This document shows, piece after piece, positions 13,440-24,870 of a stretch of 64,000 bases of DNA. The position numbers were made by a program, and so were the translations under genes. The notes under the pieces are model-generated. The model did no database searches and was not told where the DNA came from. It was given only the letters and a program-made list of their open reading frames with translations. Origin of the DNA: Cyanoderma ruficeps (lineage: Eukaryota; Chordata; Aves; Passeriformes; Timaliidae); the NCBI GenBank assembly GCA_008694505.1, contig VZDJ01007753.1, positions 22,075,231 to 22,139,230 on the forward strand. The letters are read 5' to 3'. The first letter of the stretch is position 1, and every line of letters starts with the position of its first letter.

Positions 13440-13860
13440 AATTAAGGAAATTTGCCATCACTGGTGAGGATGGCCTCACAGAGATCAGATTAAATGAACG
13501 CAAGAAAGCTGCAAACCTTTTACCGTCCAGGCTTTAATGAGTTTGCAGGTGTTGAAAGATTTACTGCGCTGTAATTCTCAGACCTGCAGACTGATAATGG
13601 AGACCCCTGACCAGTGCAATGTAAATTCAGAAAGATTCTTGCCATAAACACATGCAGGAAAGGAAGAAAACTCCTTTCTTTTAAAGATCTCACACTTTTT
13701 CTCAAATTAGCTTGTTCATTCAAAATGTAACTCTGGCTGAGCCAGAACGGGGGAATGTGTGATGTACAATTTTATTGTTTCAAGTAAATATCTTTACAAT
13801 GGCAGTCCATGATTCAATGTGCATTCCTTCATTACTACTCTAACCTTATTTCAAATTGGT
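13440..13860. promoter_or_regulatory. Candidate conserved non-coding element
   Basis: Mixed-composition sequence with retained CpGs (gaacgcaag, accgtccagg, ctgcgctg, gaacgggg) and elements such as ggctttaatgag and gatgtacaattttattg. No repeat family is recognised. This is inferred from texture only. Confidence 0.3.
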
Positions 13861-13917
13861 TTGTTCCTCTTTTGTGCTGTACGACCTGTTCTTGTATTAC
13901 AATAATCCCCTGATGTA

Positions 13918-13958
13918 CCCTTTTTTTCTTTCTTTCTCTCTCTCTCTTTTTTTTAAAG
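13918..13958. repeat. Pyrimidine tract, TTTC/TC microsatellite
   Basis: A continuous pyrimidine run with T, TTTC and TC units followed by T8, ending in an AAAG. It resembles a polypyrimidine tract, but no exon follows. Confidence 0.85.
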
Positions 13959-15674
13959 AAACTAATTGAATTATCTCATTATTTTAATTTGTTAAGCAAA
14001 TGTATTTTACATCTCAGGATGTGTTCTTAAAGAAGGGGCTGCTTAGGCTTTGCCCCCTGAATGGGCCATTGGTACATTTTGACATTCATGCATTCATTAA
14101 GAAGAGGAACATAAAAGAGCTCTGGTTGTATTTTTTTTTTCAAACACCCAACCAGCATGGAGCAACTTTTCCATAAGCCACAGGGGTCTCTCTACATATG
14201 TTCTCAACTGCAAGCCATTGTCACCTATTCTGAATACCTCAAAAGGACAAATAAAATACTAAAGGCCAACTGTAGCAATTGTTAGCTGTTAGTCTCAATA
14301 TGACAAAAATCATTAACCTCTGATTTCCCTGGAAGGAGAGGCAGTGGCAGTCCACCTCTTATGGCATGGATTAAATGTAGAAGTCCTTTAGACTGTCAAA
14401 TTCCAAGAGAGTAACTCAGATCTGACTAATTGTATTTACTTATGATTTTAAATAAAATGATGGTTTTTTCCTTTATTCCATCAGTTTGCAAACTCCTAAG
14501 GCAGCCAGTTTTAAAAATTGAATGGCCTAAGTGGCTTTTTTGAAGAGACAGGCACTTGAACTCTGATGTAGAACGAAATTGTCTGACAGTCTGTGTCTTT
14601 GAAAACGATTTCTAACCCCTGTCACAGCTTCCATTTTGTAGTAACTTTAATTATATTTGATATAGGATACACATGCATGTTTTTATTGTTGGAAGTCAAA
14701 TGCAAGGAGTAGGAGCTTCTGTCATGTTCTCGTTCACTTACTGAGCTCTGTCTTACATTTGGAATTACAACAGTACCGGAAGATAAAAGATCTGAGGATG
14801 AATTGGTTGGAAATGTGTATGCTTTTTCTGGATAATATCCAGTGTTTAAGAAAGTAGAGGAAATCCTAGTCTGGTAGTATAATCTTTTCAATAGTACATA
14901 AAGATTACGACATCAGAAAGGTAAACCTGACATTAAGACTGTTTTTAGTTGAGTTCAAAGGTGGTTAAAGAAAAGAAACAGCCAGAAATCTGACCCAAGC
15001 TGAGAGTTTATTCATAGCTTTGGAAGACTCCTTTTCCTCTATGCTAAGGAGTTCTTAGTGCACTCAATTAGCCTCTCAGACATCACTGCTTTCCTCCCTC
15101 AAGTGCTCCCCTATTTGCCCTGCAAAGAACATATTTGATCACGAAGTGAAAACAGGAAGTGCTCAAATGTATAGACACCTCCAGCTTACACCAGTGCTGA
15201 GATTAGGATTTCTTACCAGCAACTATAAAGCCAGTTCCCCTCCTCCCATGCCCTTTTGAAGGATGGAGGAGTTTTAAAATATACATACATAATCAGAAAA
15301 GAGGAAAGTTATAAAGGAAGTAATTATACCACTCTATGGACTTGTACCTCTAGTAGTTCATCCATTTCTGCAGCAGTGTGCTAGTGACTACATTTTTGCT
15401 ACATTCAACATTTTTTCACCTTTTCATCTATATAAAAAGCTGGTAGAACAGAGTCTCATTTATGCTTTGACACTTACCTGGAGCGATGCCCTTTGTTAAA
15501 ATTCTGTTTTGGTTTTTTCTTTTGTTACCATCTTTAAGAAGATATGTATCTTAACTAATAGTACCAGATTTAGCAATGGTAGCCTGCAAACTAAAGCTTT
15601 CTTTATGAAAATGCCAAATTCCCATCTGGTGGTATTTGGGATGTCTCCCCTGAAGTTGAGCTGGTTTTTCTGCC

Positions 15675-15698
15675 TTTTTTTTTTNTTTTTTTTTTTTT
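15675..15698. repeat. Poly-T run with one ambiguous base
   Basis: A T homopolymer interrupted by a single N at 15685. The N marks an unresolved homopolymer rather than biology. Confidence 0.9.
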
Positions 15699-16792
15699 GC
15701 TAGATGAAGTTCTGTCTTCTAACATTGAACAATGTCATTTTAGCCCAATTTCCACAGTCTTCTGGTTGAAAGTCTTACTCTTTATACAGTCTATTGTAGA
15801 ATATGTCTTGGTTTTATCTGCTTTATTGTCAGGCTAGAGTAAGTTCTCCTAGAAGGTGGTAAAATGAACCAGCCATGGCTTTTGTGCTTACCTGAATTAG
15901 TTTTCTTAACTTGTCATATTCAGGTGTCCAGATTGGATAATAAGAATAGTCTTACTGAAACAGATTTTTTTTTCTGCATTTATGTGAGGGTATCTAAGAA
16001 TAAAATGTGTGTCTATCATGTTTTGATAAATGGCTTATCAAACCTTTTACAAAGGGCAGCTATTTTATTTATTCATTAGATTTGATTCTAGATATGAATG
16101 TCATCAACCAAAGCCAATCTTGGAGCAAGTGTTCAAAGAAGTTGAATTCAATCCACCACCATAATTATCTCCTTTCATATTTTATTTTAGTTTTAATACC
16201 TTAAAGAAAGGTTACAAACATAGCTGGTCATTGCACTCCACACTAACAGCTTACTTTCGTACCAAACTGTAAAACAGCTTTTCTCAGAGATGTGATCTGG
16301 GAGAAGCATTTTGCACATTGTTGCTTTTGCTCTACTTTAAAAAACCAGAAGCAAACCTGAAGATACAACAGAGCTCTGTCCAGTTAAAATGGTGAGAAGA
16401 AGGCTGGGAGACTCCAGATAATACAGGAATGTGCAGTCATTCTAGTGAATTTTAGTGTGTGTGTGTTGGAGTGCATTGTAACATGCCATACCCTCTGAGG
16501 GTCCACAGAGGAGATGAACAATGTCCTCTGATTCTCCTGTAAAACTACCTGCACATGTGTTTGTGTGACTGCCATTTCCACCTCAGGGCACCACGGGGTC
16601 AGAGAGCTGGAAGAGCCTAAGCTGCAGTTTTATTCCAGGTCTGGAATAGAGCTTTAGGAATAGGAATTTAGGCAGGGCTGGCTGTGTGCTCTTTTCAGCA
16701 AGGTAATAAGTTGCCTGCTGGTGTAGAACAGACAGACTTCTTTGTACAAACACCACCCGGTTGGAAGCATGTCCTACAAAATAATATTGTGC

Positions 16793-16905
16793 TCATTTTT
16801 CAGCTGGATAAACTTTTGTAAGAAGAGGTTAAATGACTTCACCCCCCAGTGCTAAGGCAAAATCAGTGCCTGAATGCTAAACTCCCAAGACCTGCAGTCT
16901 TGCAG
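16793..16905 (-). repeat. Probable ancient SINE (MIR-like) remnant
   Basis: The order 'ttttcagctggataaac...agaagaggttaaatgactt..accccccagtgctaaggc..aatcagtgcctgaatgctaaactcccaagacctgcagtc' follows the familiar amniote repeat pattern 'tacagatggggaaactgaggc..agaggttaagtgacttgcccaaggtcacac...gggaattgaacccaggtctcc'. In MIR that text is the reverse strand of the core, hence the minus call. The copy is heavily diverged. Confidence 0.45.
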
Positions 16906-17479
16906 TACTCAGGATGAGAGAATTGTGCCTCTCTGTACCCCAGAGTTGCTCTGGTGTGTCACCAGAAGGCCTGGTGGTGGCCATTCACATTTGAAGTTAC
17001 TGCTGCTGGTAGCGCAGCCCTGCCTAATGTCATCAGCGTCCCCCTCCTGTCCTGCCTGTCTGCACTACCGTGTCACCAGCCCGGGCAGAATCTTTCTCAA
17101 AAATGACACTTCTGATCCCAGGCTGAAAGGTTTCATCCTCTGGGTGCTCCTAGTCCTCAGCCATGAAATCCATCCTGAAGATTTAGTAAGAGACCAAACA
17201 CTCGCATACCTTTTAAACACCACAATCTTAAAAGAAAAGAGCTGAAATGGGATGGGGGTGGGGCTTTGTTTGTTTTAAAAATGGAATCTGAGATTAGATC
17301 TGACATTTCTACATCCACCCCCTACAGAAGAGGGAACCCAGGGTCATGGGGTGTGTGGGCCTCAAAAGCTAGCTTTGTCTGGGAGTGGTTAATCTAATCA
17401 TTGTTACATAGACATCTGTTATTTCTTCTGAAAAATTGATGCTTTTGTGACACAATGATCCATCTATTTAGTACAACAG

Positions 17480-18330
17480 CCTGAGTAATTAAATTAAAAA
17501 AAGAATATTTTTGCGGGAGCATGTATTATAAAACTGCCTTACTTCCTTGTACCAGTGAAAAGGCTGAGGAGAGGGAGTGGAAGATGGAGAGGGGCAGAGG
17601 GAGAGGAGTGCTTTAAGTCTCGCATTGTTTTCTGCTGGCTGGAGGAAAACATCTGTGAATTGTTTGAACTGAACCTTAGCAGGGACTGTCTGAATCTGTG
17701 TCATCTCTGTTTAATTTCAGGAAATGATGTCACAGCGCATTAGATAACAATGCTGCATGATTTATTTTTACTTGTACATGCTGTCCTAAGCATTTCGGTT
17801 ACACGGCAGTGTTTCCAATTAAGTGCAAGCTTTCGGTTTTAAAAAATATACTCAGTAATGCTTTTTTGGGGGGGCATGGGGTATGGGGAGGCTGGGTTTT
17901 TTAGGGGGTCACCAAGGTTCAGGGCTGTCGGAGGGCTCTAGGCCCATTTGTCATGTGCTTATTTGTAGTTGGGACTGGATGTCAGCTCTCTCGTCACCCA
18001 TGGCAACCTCCAGGACCGTGGGTTTGTTACAAAGCCTGTCTGGGGGAGAAAAAAACCTAAATATTCCGAACCGATCCGTCAAAAGACCTATTAGATAGTT
18101 ATAGCCAGGCCTATGTACTGTAGCTTTTGCCTCGATCAAACTTTCTGCACTCCCCCTTCTTCTGTAGAAGAATAGAGGACATAAGTCAATTCTGTCTGCC
18201 ATCTGTCGCCTCTCTCCCTGCTCCTCAAATTAAAGAGACAGTCCAAAATTTAAATAATCGGATGCAATCACAGGAAGCCGGCCTGGAAATTATTACATGT
18301 GCAATTGGTTGAGGGGTTTTTTTACTTCTC
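17480..18330. promoter_or_regulatory. Candidate cluster of conserved non-coding elements
   Basis: About 850 bp of mixed composition with unusually many retained CpGs (tttgcggg, gtctcgcatt, cacagcgcat, ttcggttac, cacggc, ctcgtcacc, gaccgtggg, ttccgaaccgatccgtc, cctcgatc, tgtcgcct, aatcggatg, agccggcc) and homeodomain-like words (gagtaattaaatt, caaattaaag). No transposon or coding signature is visible, and open frames here are short and in conflicting phases. This is the densest such block downstream of the exon, about 6 kb from it. Enhancer function is an inference. Confidence 0.42.
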
Positions 18331-18487
18331 GTTTTATTTTGAAGAGGGGATCTTTATTGTGCTTCTTTGGAGATCAAAATATGTTGTGTGTTTCAGCTTC
18401 AAAAATAGCATGCTGAGAAATACTGGATTTGCAGTGTCACCGAGTTGTTTTCTAATAGGATTCCAAGTTATATATAGGGTGAAATTC

Positions 18488-18532
18488 ACACACACACATA
18501 CACACCCTCCCCACCCCCCAAAGAATCCCCAA
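18488..18532. repeat. CA microsatellite followed by C-rich tract
   Basis: A short ACACACACACATACACAC run passes into a C-rich stretch (ccctccccaccccccaaag). Confidence 0.8.
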
Positions 18533-18827
18533 ATTGCGCATCCTGCAGGGGACAAGTAAATGAATCACACCACCCTTCCCCTCCAGCTCTCCTATCCCTT
18601 TCATCCCCTTTCTGTCCCCAAATCCATAGCAGGCTAAAGGGTTGCAGCAAAACCTTTTTTGGTGCTACTAGGACAATTTAAGCTGTTGAATCTACCTAAT
18701 AGGCATCTTCTGGACCTGCTATAAGAGTTTTTCACAGTACCCTGTCTGATATTAGTTAGTTTTTCCTCTTTTCCTCTCCTTGTTTTTATCTTTATACCAG
18801 CCTGCCTGGTTTTGCCTCCTCCTCATC

Positions 18828-19075
18828 AACAGGCAACACAATGTGTCAGGGCTGCAGCAAGGTGAATTTCATTCATGTGACATATGAGGAGGTCAGCCCA
18901 TCAGATAATGTGGCGAGGTGTTACTTCCCAATTTAGTATTTTACCTGCCGTTTTCAAACAGGGGATTCCTGAGAACAACAAAAAATGTGCATGGTTTTAA
19001 CTGAGGCCTGATTAAAAAGCCTCAACTGAGCAAGCTGAATGTGGCCTAGTGAAAGATAGGATCAGCCACTGTTTT
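18828..19075. promoter_or_regulatory. Candidate conserved non-coding element
   Basis: A mixed-composition block with cagggctgcagcaagg, ttcatgtgacatatg, catcagataatgtggcg and tacctgccgtttt elements, without repeat features. It may be a continuation of the preceding CNE-like cluster. Texture-based inference. Confidence 0.3.
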
Positions 19076-20924
19076 TCTCTGGTTGTTATTGTCAGATTAC
19101 AAAGCTTTGCAGAGTCAGTATAGGAAGTAAGTGAAAAGAAATGAAAAAAAGAGGGAACAGCAAAGTCCAATTAATGAATTCCCTAAAGAAATTGAAACAA
19201 GGAAATGATAGTGACAAGAATTCGTTTATATAGAGTTGTGGCTTCAATGCTTACAAGGCAAAAGGTGGCTTCCAAAGCATATGTGAATGTAAAGTGTTTA
19301 AACATTTTTTAAACTCCAAAAGCATTGCTCTAATAAATGTGAACTGCAGATCAAAATCACAGTCAACTAGGGGAGAGTATTCTTCAGAGTATCTTCAGGC
19401 TCTACTGTCTAAAGCTGTTGTCATCAGAAAACTCATAGTTCCTCCCTTTCTCTGTAGTGTGTACACATGACTATATGTAGATATAAAATATATATTTTAG
19501 GGAAAATGCAATTGCTGTTGTTTGTGCAGTGATATTGCCTCTCAGTTTTGCCTCAGGATATGTTTGAAACTTTCTTTTCAAGATCCAAGAGCAGGACAAT
19601 TGGTTTCAACGAAGTTTTCAGTAAAATTATAGAGTTACGTTGAAAAAAAAAAAAAGCATGTTTCTGTCAACAGTTCCACAACTGCAAAGAAATGGATATG
19701 TCAATTTTTATTGCTGCCTAATGAAGAGAGTAGTTTGTGGCAGACAATATTACTCCTGTTGTTGTGGAGTTTGCCTTGAGTTATGATACCTAGAATACCA
19801 TGCATTACACATTTTAAAGTTGATTGGCAGCACTTGTTTGTAATATCTAAAGTAGTCATTGGCATCTCTAAAGATTTACGCTTATCTTTAGGCATAATGG
19901 CAATACAGTTTTCATGCTTTTACATTTGTTATTTTTTATTTTTAACTGCTAGCCCCAAATCTGCCCAAACTAATTTCAGTTGTTTTGTCTAATACTGGGT
20001 GATAGGCCATAAAGATTTCTAAATCTTGGTTTTCCCTTTTTATGATAGCATTTCAAAATATGTATTTTATTTGTAGCAGTAGACTACTTATGTCCATAAA
20101 ATGCTTAACATCTCATGACATACTCTTACATTCTCAGGATAATAAATCTGAGTAGTTCAGTCAACAGCAGCAAATATTTTGGTTTAGTGTTTAAAAAATA
20201 ATCTGCATAAAGTAATTTTTTTGGTGTTGTAGAAATTTGGCTGTCATCAGGATCAAGTTCTTAGTTGGTCATTTCAAAGTGGGAACTCGATATTCTGAAG
20301 CAGATATACTGTGGAAATACTATCTGACTAAATCAGATAGCAATGGGAAAGCTCCTGTTCACTTTCTTATATATACTTATACGTATACTAAATATGTGAA
20401 AAGAGTAGATTTTTGTAAGATCGTGGCCTAGTCTAGGTTACTTTAAGCTTGTTCTATCAATTAAAAAAACTTCAAAGATTATGTAAGCTACATTGTTGGT
20501 TGATATGCTATATACCTACATGGATCATTATAAAAACAGTTATATTTTCTCCCAGGTAGGTTAAAAATTAGGGTTTGATTCACTGTGTTCAAATATTTGC
20601 AGATAATTCACAAATTAGTGACTAACAGTGTGTATCTCTCAGTCCTCCTTCCACTAATTCCAGCAGAACTCTGATCCCTTTGTAAAAGTCAGAAAAGATG
20701 TAGTGAAATCATAATGGGAAAAAACACTTAGTAAGTGTTAAAGGCTCTAGCCACTTTATCCACGAATTACACTTAACAACTCTTTCAACGATTCCCTATT
20801 TTATGATAGAAAGACAAATGTCTTGAGTGCTGAACTGTTTGTCACATTCGCTTGTGACCCAGCTTTTGCTACTGTCCCCAGGACAGTGTAGCACCAGGGA
20901 ACTCTGATAGACATGTAGAGTTTT

Positions 20925-21066
20925 CACTTCTCTTTCTAGCTGTGACCATGACAAGACACTGTGACTTAGTTTCCCTTTTTAAACAGTGTGGCCTAATGAT
21001 TGTTGCTGATTTTTTGAAGTGCTTTTCATATTTACAGATGAAAAACACTGTGTAAGGCCTGTGTCT
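20925..21066 (+). repeat. Probable MIR-family SINE remnant (MIR1_Amn-like)
   Basis: Two diagnostic parts occur in the right order. The core-like 'tctagctgtgaccatgac..cactgtgacttagtttccc' recalls MIR 'ctagctgtgtgaccttgggcaagtcac..cctcagtttcc'. The tail-like 'gaagtgcttttcatatttacagatgaaaaacactgtgtaag' recalls the sauropsid MIR tail 'aagcgctttgaga...gatgaaaagcgctatataag'. Matched from memory; divergence is high. Confidence 0.5.
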
Positions 21067-22944
21067 TTTACTTTGCAACAGCTGAATTCAGAAAATTGCA
21101 CTTCTGTTGTGGTTTTATCCTGCTGTTGAAAGACCATGACGGTCATGCAATGCCTGTACAAATACCTGAACTTCAGTTGACTGAAAGTTCAGGACAATTT
21201 TCTCCTTAGGAAGGAGCATTTAATATATAATTAAAAGTGTTGTGTTCTTTCTGGTCTACACTGAAGACGACAGCATATGATTCTACTTTAGTGCGTCTTG
21301 GTTAATTTTGTCAGGTCTTTTCCTTGCTGGTGACCTGATGTGGTGATTACTGCATGTAAATGCAATGAAATATCTTTCCCAGAACTTTGGGCATTGACTG
21401 CTGGCTGAGAGGCAATAGTGAGAGTAAAGGGAGTGTAATGGTGTTAACCAATGTATCTTTGTACTTCAAGAAGTTGCTAGTGGATATTCCCCTCCTCAAC
21501 AGTTTGGGAGTCTCCTGATGTGAAATTGGACTTTGGCAGCTTTCCAGCCAGTCTTGATCCTTTCTGCTGCCTCTTTTGACTCAGCCAGGTGCTTCCGACT
21601 CGTGCATCCCACTCGTGCTTGAATGAAGAAACAGGAAACAGGAGGGTGAAGAGCAGAGGCTGAAGGGATATTGCGAAGTCCCCGTTTCATATTGGAAAGG
21701 TCCCTGCCTACTGAGGACCATACGCAGGCAGCTGACAGCTGTTTGGATAGTCCACAAATGGGCTTTTCAGGGTTATGGAGTGTGAATAGGGAGCAAGATC
21801 ATGATGTGTGTGGTAACAACAGGAATAAGGAATGTTATGTGGTCAGAAAAGTGATGCGTGTACATTTGAGGGAGTCAGCAAAGGAGTGTTGCATAGGAAC
21901 GGTGGCACATATTAATTGCAAAGAAAGTTGGCTAATTTGAGGGATCAGTTCAAAATCTAAATGTTTAAAGAGTGCTTTAGTTTCAACTATAAAGGGATAT
22001 TCGGCTTTTCTCTTTCAGATATAAAGTAGGAAATGAAACAGAAACCTGTTAATTATTGTGAACAAAAAAAAGAGGGAAAATAATTTGATTCACTTCTCTC
22101 TTCCATCTTTATTCCTACGGCAGACTAATCCAAAAGTTGTGTTACTTGGTCTTGTCTCTTTTCAATTCAATTTCTTCTAGTTACATAGGGACACTTTACT
22201 GCATGATCTAACATCTCTTAGGAAAGAGAGGTGCTTCTTGAGTTGGTATAAACTTCTCTGTAGATGGTGGGATGAACTGCAGAGTTTTAGGGTAATCCTA
22301 AGAATTCCACATTGTTTCACATAATATTCCCACTTACACTTCAAGTTTAAACAACCTACGACCTATGCATGTGTTGTATGGTGCCTGTGAGCTGTCAAGC
22401 AAACACTTTACGGACCAAAAATCTCACTACTTTGTGCATATCTAACCAAAACATTTGTAGACAATTTACTGCTATAATTAATCTTAGCTGTCTTGGCTTT
22501 TATGAACTTACATCCCACAATGCCCTTGGATGCAACCAACCTTCTGGGACAAGGCGCTCTTGCCATTTTCTGTCATTTTATTCCCCAAAAGTTGTCCATT
22601 TAGAAAGCAATAATGTTTCAAAGCAACCAGTGCAAAACAATATGTGCAGCAGGAGAATAAAATGTCTACAAATGAACAGAACTATGGTGTTTTTCTAGAG
22701 TGGGTACAAATAAACATAACCATAGAGCTGTGAAACTATCCTGAGTTTGGCTCCTGGGGTCTGAATCCTGTTCAGAGCCCCAGCTGAAAAGATAAAGTAT
22801 TGCACTCTCCAATTCGGCAGTGCTCTAACATCCTCTACTGCATCCCAAACAATCTCTGCAGCAAACTTCTTGCTGAGACTGAAAACTCTTTAAAACAAGG
22901 CCTGGGGACTCCTGAGCTTTCTACTCGGTACACTTTAGGCTCAC

Positions 22945-23022
22945 TCCATGAAAAAGTATCTTGCCTAAAAGAGACCAAATATCACACAACAGAGCTGGTG
23001 GGAAATTCAAACTGTTCTAAGC
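22945..23022 (-). repeat. Possible MIR-like remnant
   Basis: 'tatcttgcctaaaagagaccaaatatcacacaacagagctggtgggaaattcaaactgt' resembles the reverse-strand MIR text 'gacttgcccaaggtcacacag..agtggcagagctgggaattgaac'. It is more degenerate than the copy near 16.8 kb. Confidence 0.3.
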
Positions 23023-23056
23023 AAAGAAGTCAATAGTGCTGCTGTAGTGGAAGGTA

Positions 23057-23100
23057 ATGTTCAGAGTGAGATCACCGTGTTATGATCTCATGCTGAACAT
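23057..23100. repeat. 44-nt near-perfect hairpin
   Basis: The outer stem ATGTTCAG (23057-23064) pairs with CTGAACAT (23093-23100). The inner stem TGAGATCA (23067-23074) pairs with TGATCTCA (23083-23090). Between them is a 2-bp mismatch step (ag opposite tg), and the terminal loop is 8 nt (ccgtgtta). Sixteen of 18 positions are Watson-Crick pairs. The origin is unknown; a relic of an inverted-repeat transposon end or a structured RNA element are both possible. Confidence 0.85.
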
Positions 23101-23399
23101 CGGGACTGTTTTTTTTTCTTAAGGATTATGAAACTAGCCTCAGGCCAGTCTGGTGAAACTCTGAGAAAGATACAGAAGGATGTTTGGAGAGCCTGGACTA
23201 TCAGGGCCCTTATTCCCCAAAAAGGGTAACAGAGGCTGAAAAAAGATGAGAGAAATGAGAGCTGTATTGTTATTTCCAGTGCTCTTTCCATCCATCCCAA
23301 AAATACAAGATCTAGCCCCAGACAGAGAATGTGTATACTGAAGCAGTGAATAAGCACAGGCTATAAAGAGATAAGAGGAGAAATTACTGAAGAAGAACA

Positions 23400-23560
23400 A
23401 AACACCTTGCAGGAATAATGGAATTCAGCAGCCAAACCCCAGTCGTTTAGACTGTAGAACAATCTGTGGAAGTGCCTTTGCTTAGCACTTTTAAAACTAG
23501 GCTCCAAAAAAACATTTGAAGGTATACTGCTGAGAAACATCTTTCATTCCTGGGCTTACA
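23400..23560 (+). repeat. Possible degraded LINE (CR1/L3-like) 3' fragment
   Basis: 'agactgtagaacaatctgtggaagtgcctttgc..agcacttttaaaactaggctcc' loosely follows the LINE tail theme 'ggaactccctgccac..gtggaggc..ttcaaaa..agactggac'. Weak resemblance from memory. Confidence 0.22.
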
Positions 23561-24579
23561 CTAAAGTAGTGTTGCCTGGAGCTTTTCTCATATTTTCATG
23601 TTTTCTTATTAATGATTAAAAACTGAAAATATCTTGAAATTAGAGCTGTTTTCAGAAGGAAACCTTCCCAAATTTGGCTTCCTTCAGGTTTAAGTTTATG
23701 TTGTATTTGTTTCAACTCTTGTAATAATGTTTCATTTATCTGTCAGTGGAAAAAATATTGCAAAATTAACTTACAAAGTCAAATTAGAAATGGGCTTGAG
23801 ACACAAACTGAAGAACTAAGCTTAAGAGAAATATTTAATTACTGTTCCTTCAGGCACTGGGAGGGGATGCTGAAGGTCAGCCAGGCTTGGGCTCTGTCAA
23901 ACTGGCAAAGAAAGCGACTTTGTATTGAGGAACTTCTGTTAAAAAAACACCTCCCTTTCAGATATTCAGAGCCAGAGACTGTCACAATACATACAGTGCT
24001 CTCCATTCACAACTTGTGAAGTTTCAGCACTATCTGGGTAAGGTACTGGTCTGAAATCAACCCCTACCCAGCTTGGTCTTCCCCAATATATCTGACATCT
24101 GCTCCAACATTTGCTCTATGAAATATCAATCCAAAACACCAAGAGTTGTTTGAGCACTCAAAATACAAATGTTGATTTTTAAGGTCATGGATCCAATGCA
24201 AATTTAATATAAAATGGAGTTGATTACAGGTTTACACAGAAGTTGGAATGCCAAACTGGGTGAAAAACATAGCTTTTTCGCCTGCTTTTCACTTACAGAC
24301 ATTTATGGCAGTTTGACGGCATGATTCAAAAACAAAGCTTGGGCCCTTAGAGAGGCAGAATGACCGCAAGAAAATATTGACTGAATGCCTGCTGTCTTCA
24401 ACTGCTGAATTTCACACACAGCTTTCCTCAAAAGTCTCAGGAAGAAAGAGACTGTGTTTTGAATTTAAAATGAAATTTTACTCTGGAACATTACTTTATA
24501 ATAATGTAACTGTGGGGTTCCATGTTCATCTCAATGCCCTCCAGATCAAATGAACTCCATTTTCATGGCAGAAAAATGC

Positions 24580-24595
24580 TTTTTTTTTTTTTTTT
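24580..24595. repeat. Poly-T run
   Basis: Sixteen consecutive T followed by a pyrimidine-rich ccucttttttattttt-type stretch. Confidence 0.85.
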
Positions 24596-24599
24596 CCTC

Positions 24600-24870
24600 T
24601 TTTTTATTTTTCTTCCCTCGTTGCCAGAATTAGAAATTTAGCCTTGGATCTTAGATCCAAGTCGGATTCTTTCTGGCTTATTTATTGGCAGTCACAAGGA
24701 TTATACGATAACAGTAATGTTGCAATTACAATGGTAAAGCTATGCAATTACAATAATAAATAGACGGTGGATTGGCCAGAAAAAAAAGTTCAGTTTTCCT
24801 GCCTATAGCTAGACTGGCTTTATGAAGAAAAATATCACAAACCTCTATTATGGATTGAAGTCAATGGCAT
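24600..24870. promoter_or_regulatory. Candidate conserved non-coding element with twin homeodomain-like boxes
   Basis: The block carries a perfect 8-bp inverted repeat, CTTGGATC tta GATCCAAG (24643-24661). It also holds two identical TGCAATTACAAT boxes at 24721-24732 and 24743-24754, and CpGs (aagtcgga, tacgataac, agacggtgg). The ATTACA and AATTAC cores suit homeodomain binding. The tail near 24851 (attgaagtcaatggca) could instead be an old amniote repeat. Confidence 0.38.

Noticed and set aside
13918..13958. Polypyrimidine tract of another exon acceptor
   Set aside because: The following sequence is not an open MEIS reading frame and no donor-bounded exon is seen.
23057..23100. microRNA precursor
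   Set aside because: The stem is only about 18 bp, shorter than a pre-miRNA needs, and no flanking lower stem is visible.
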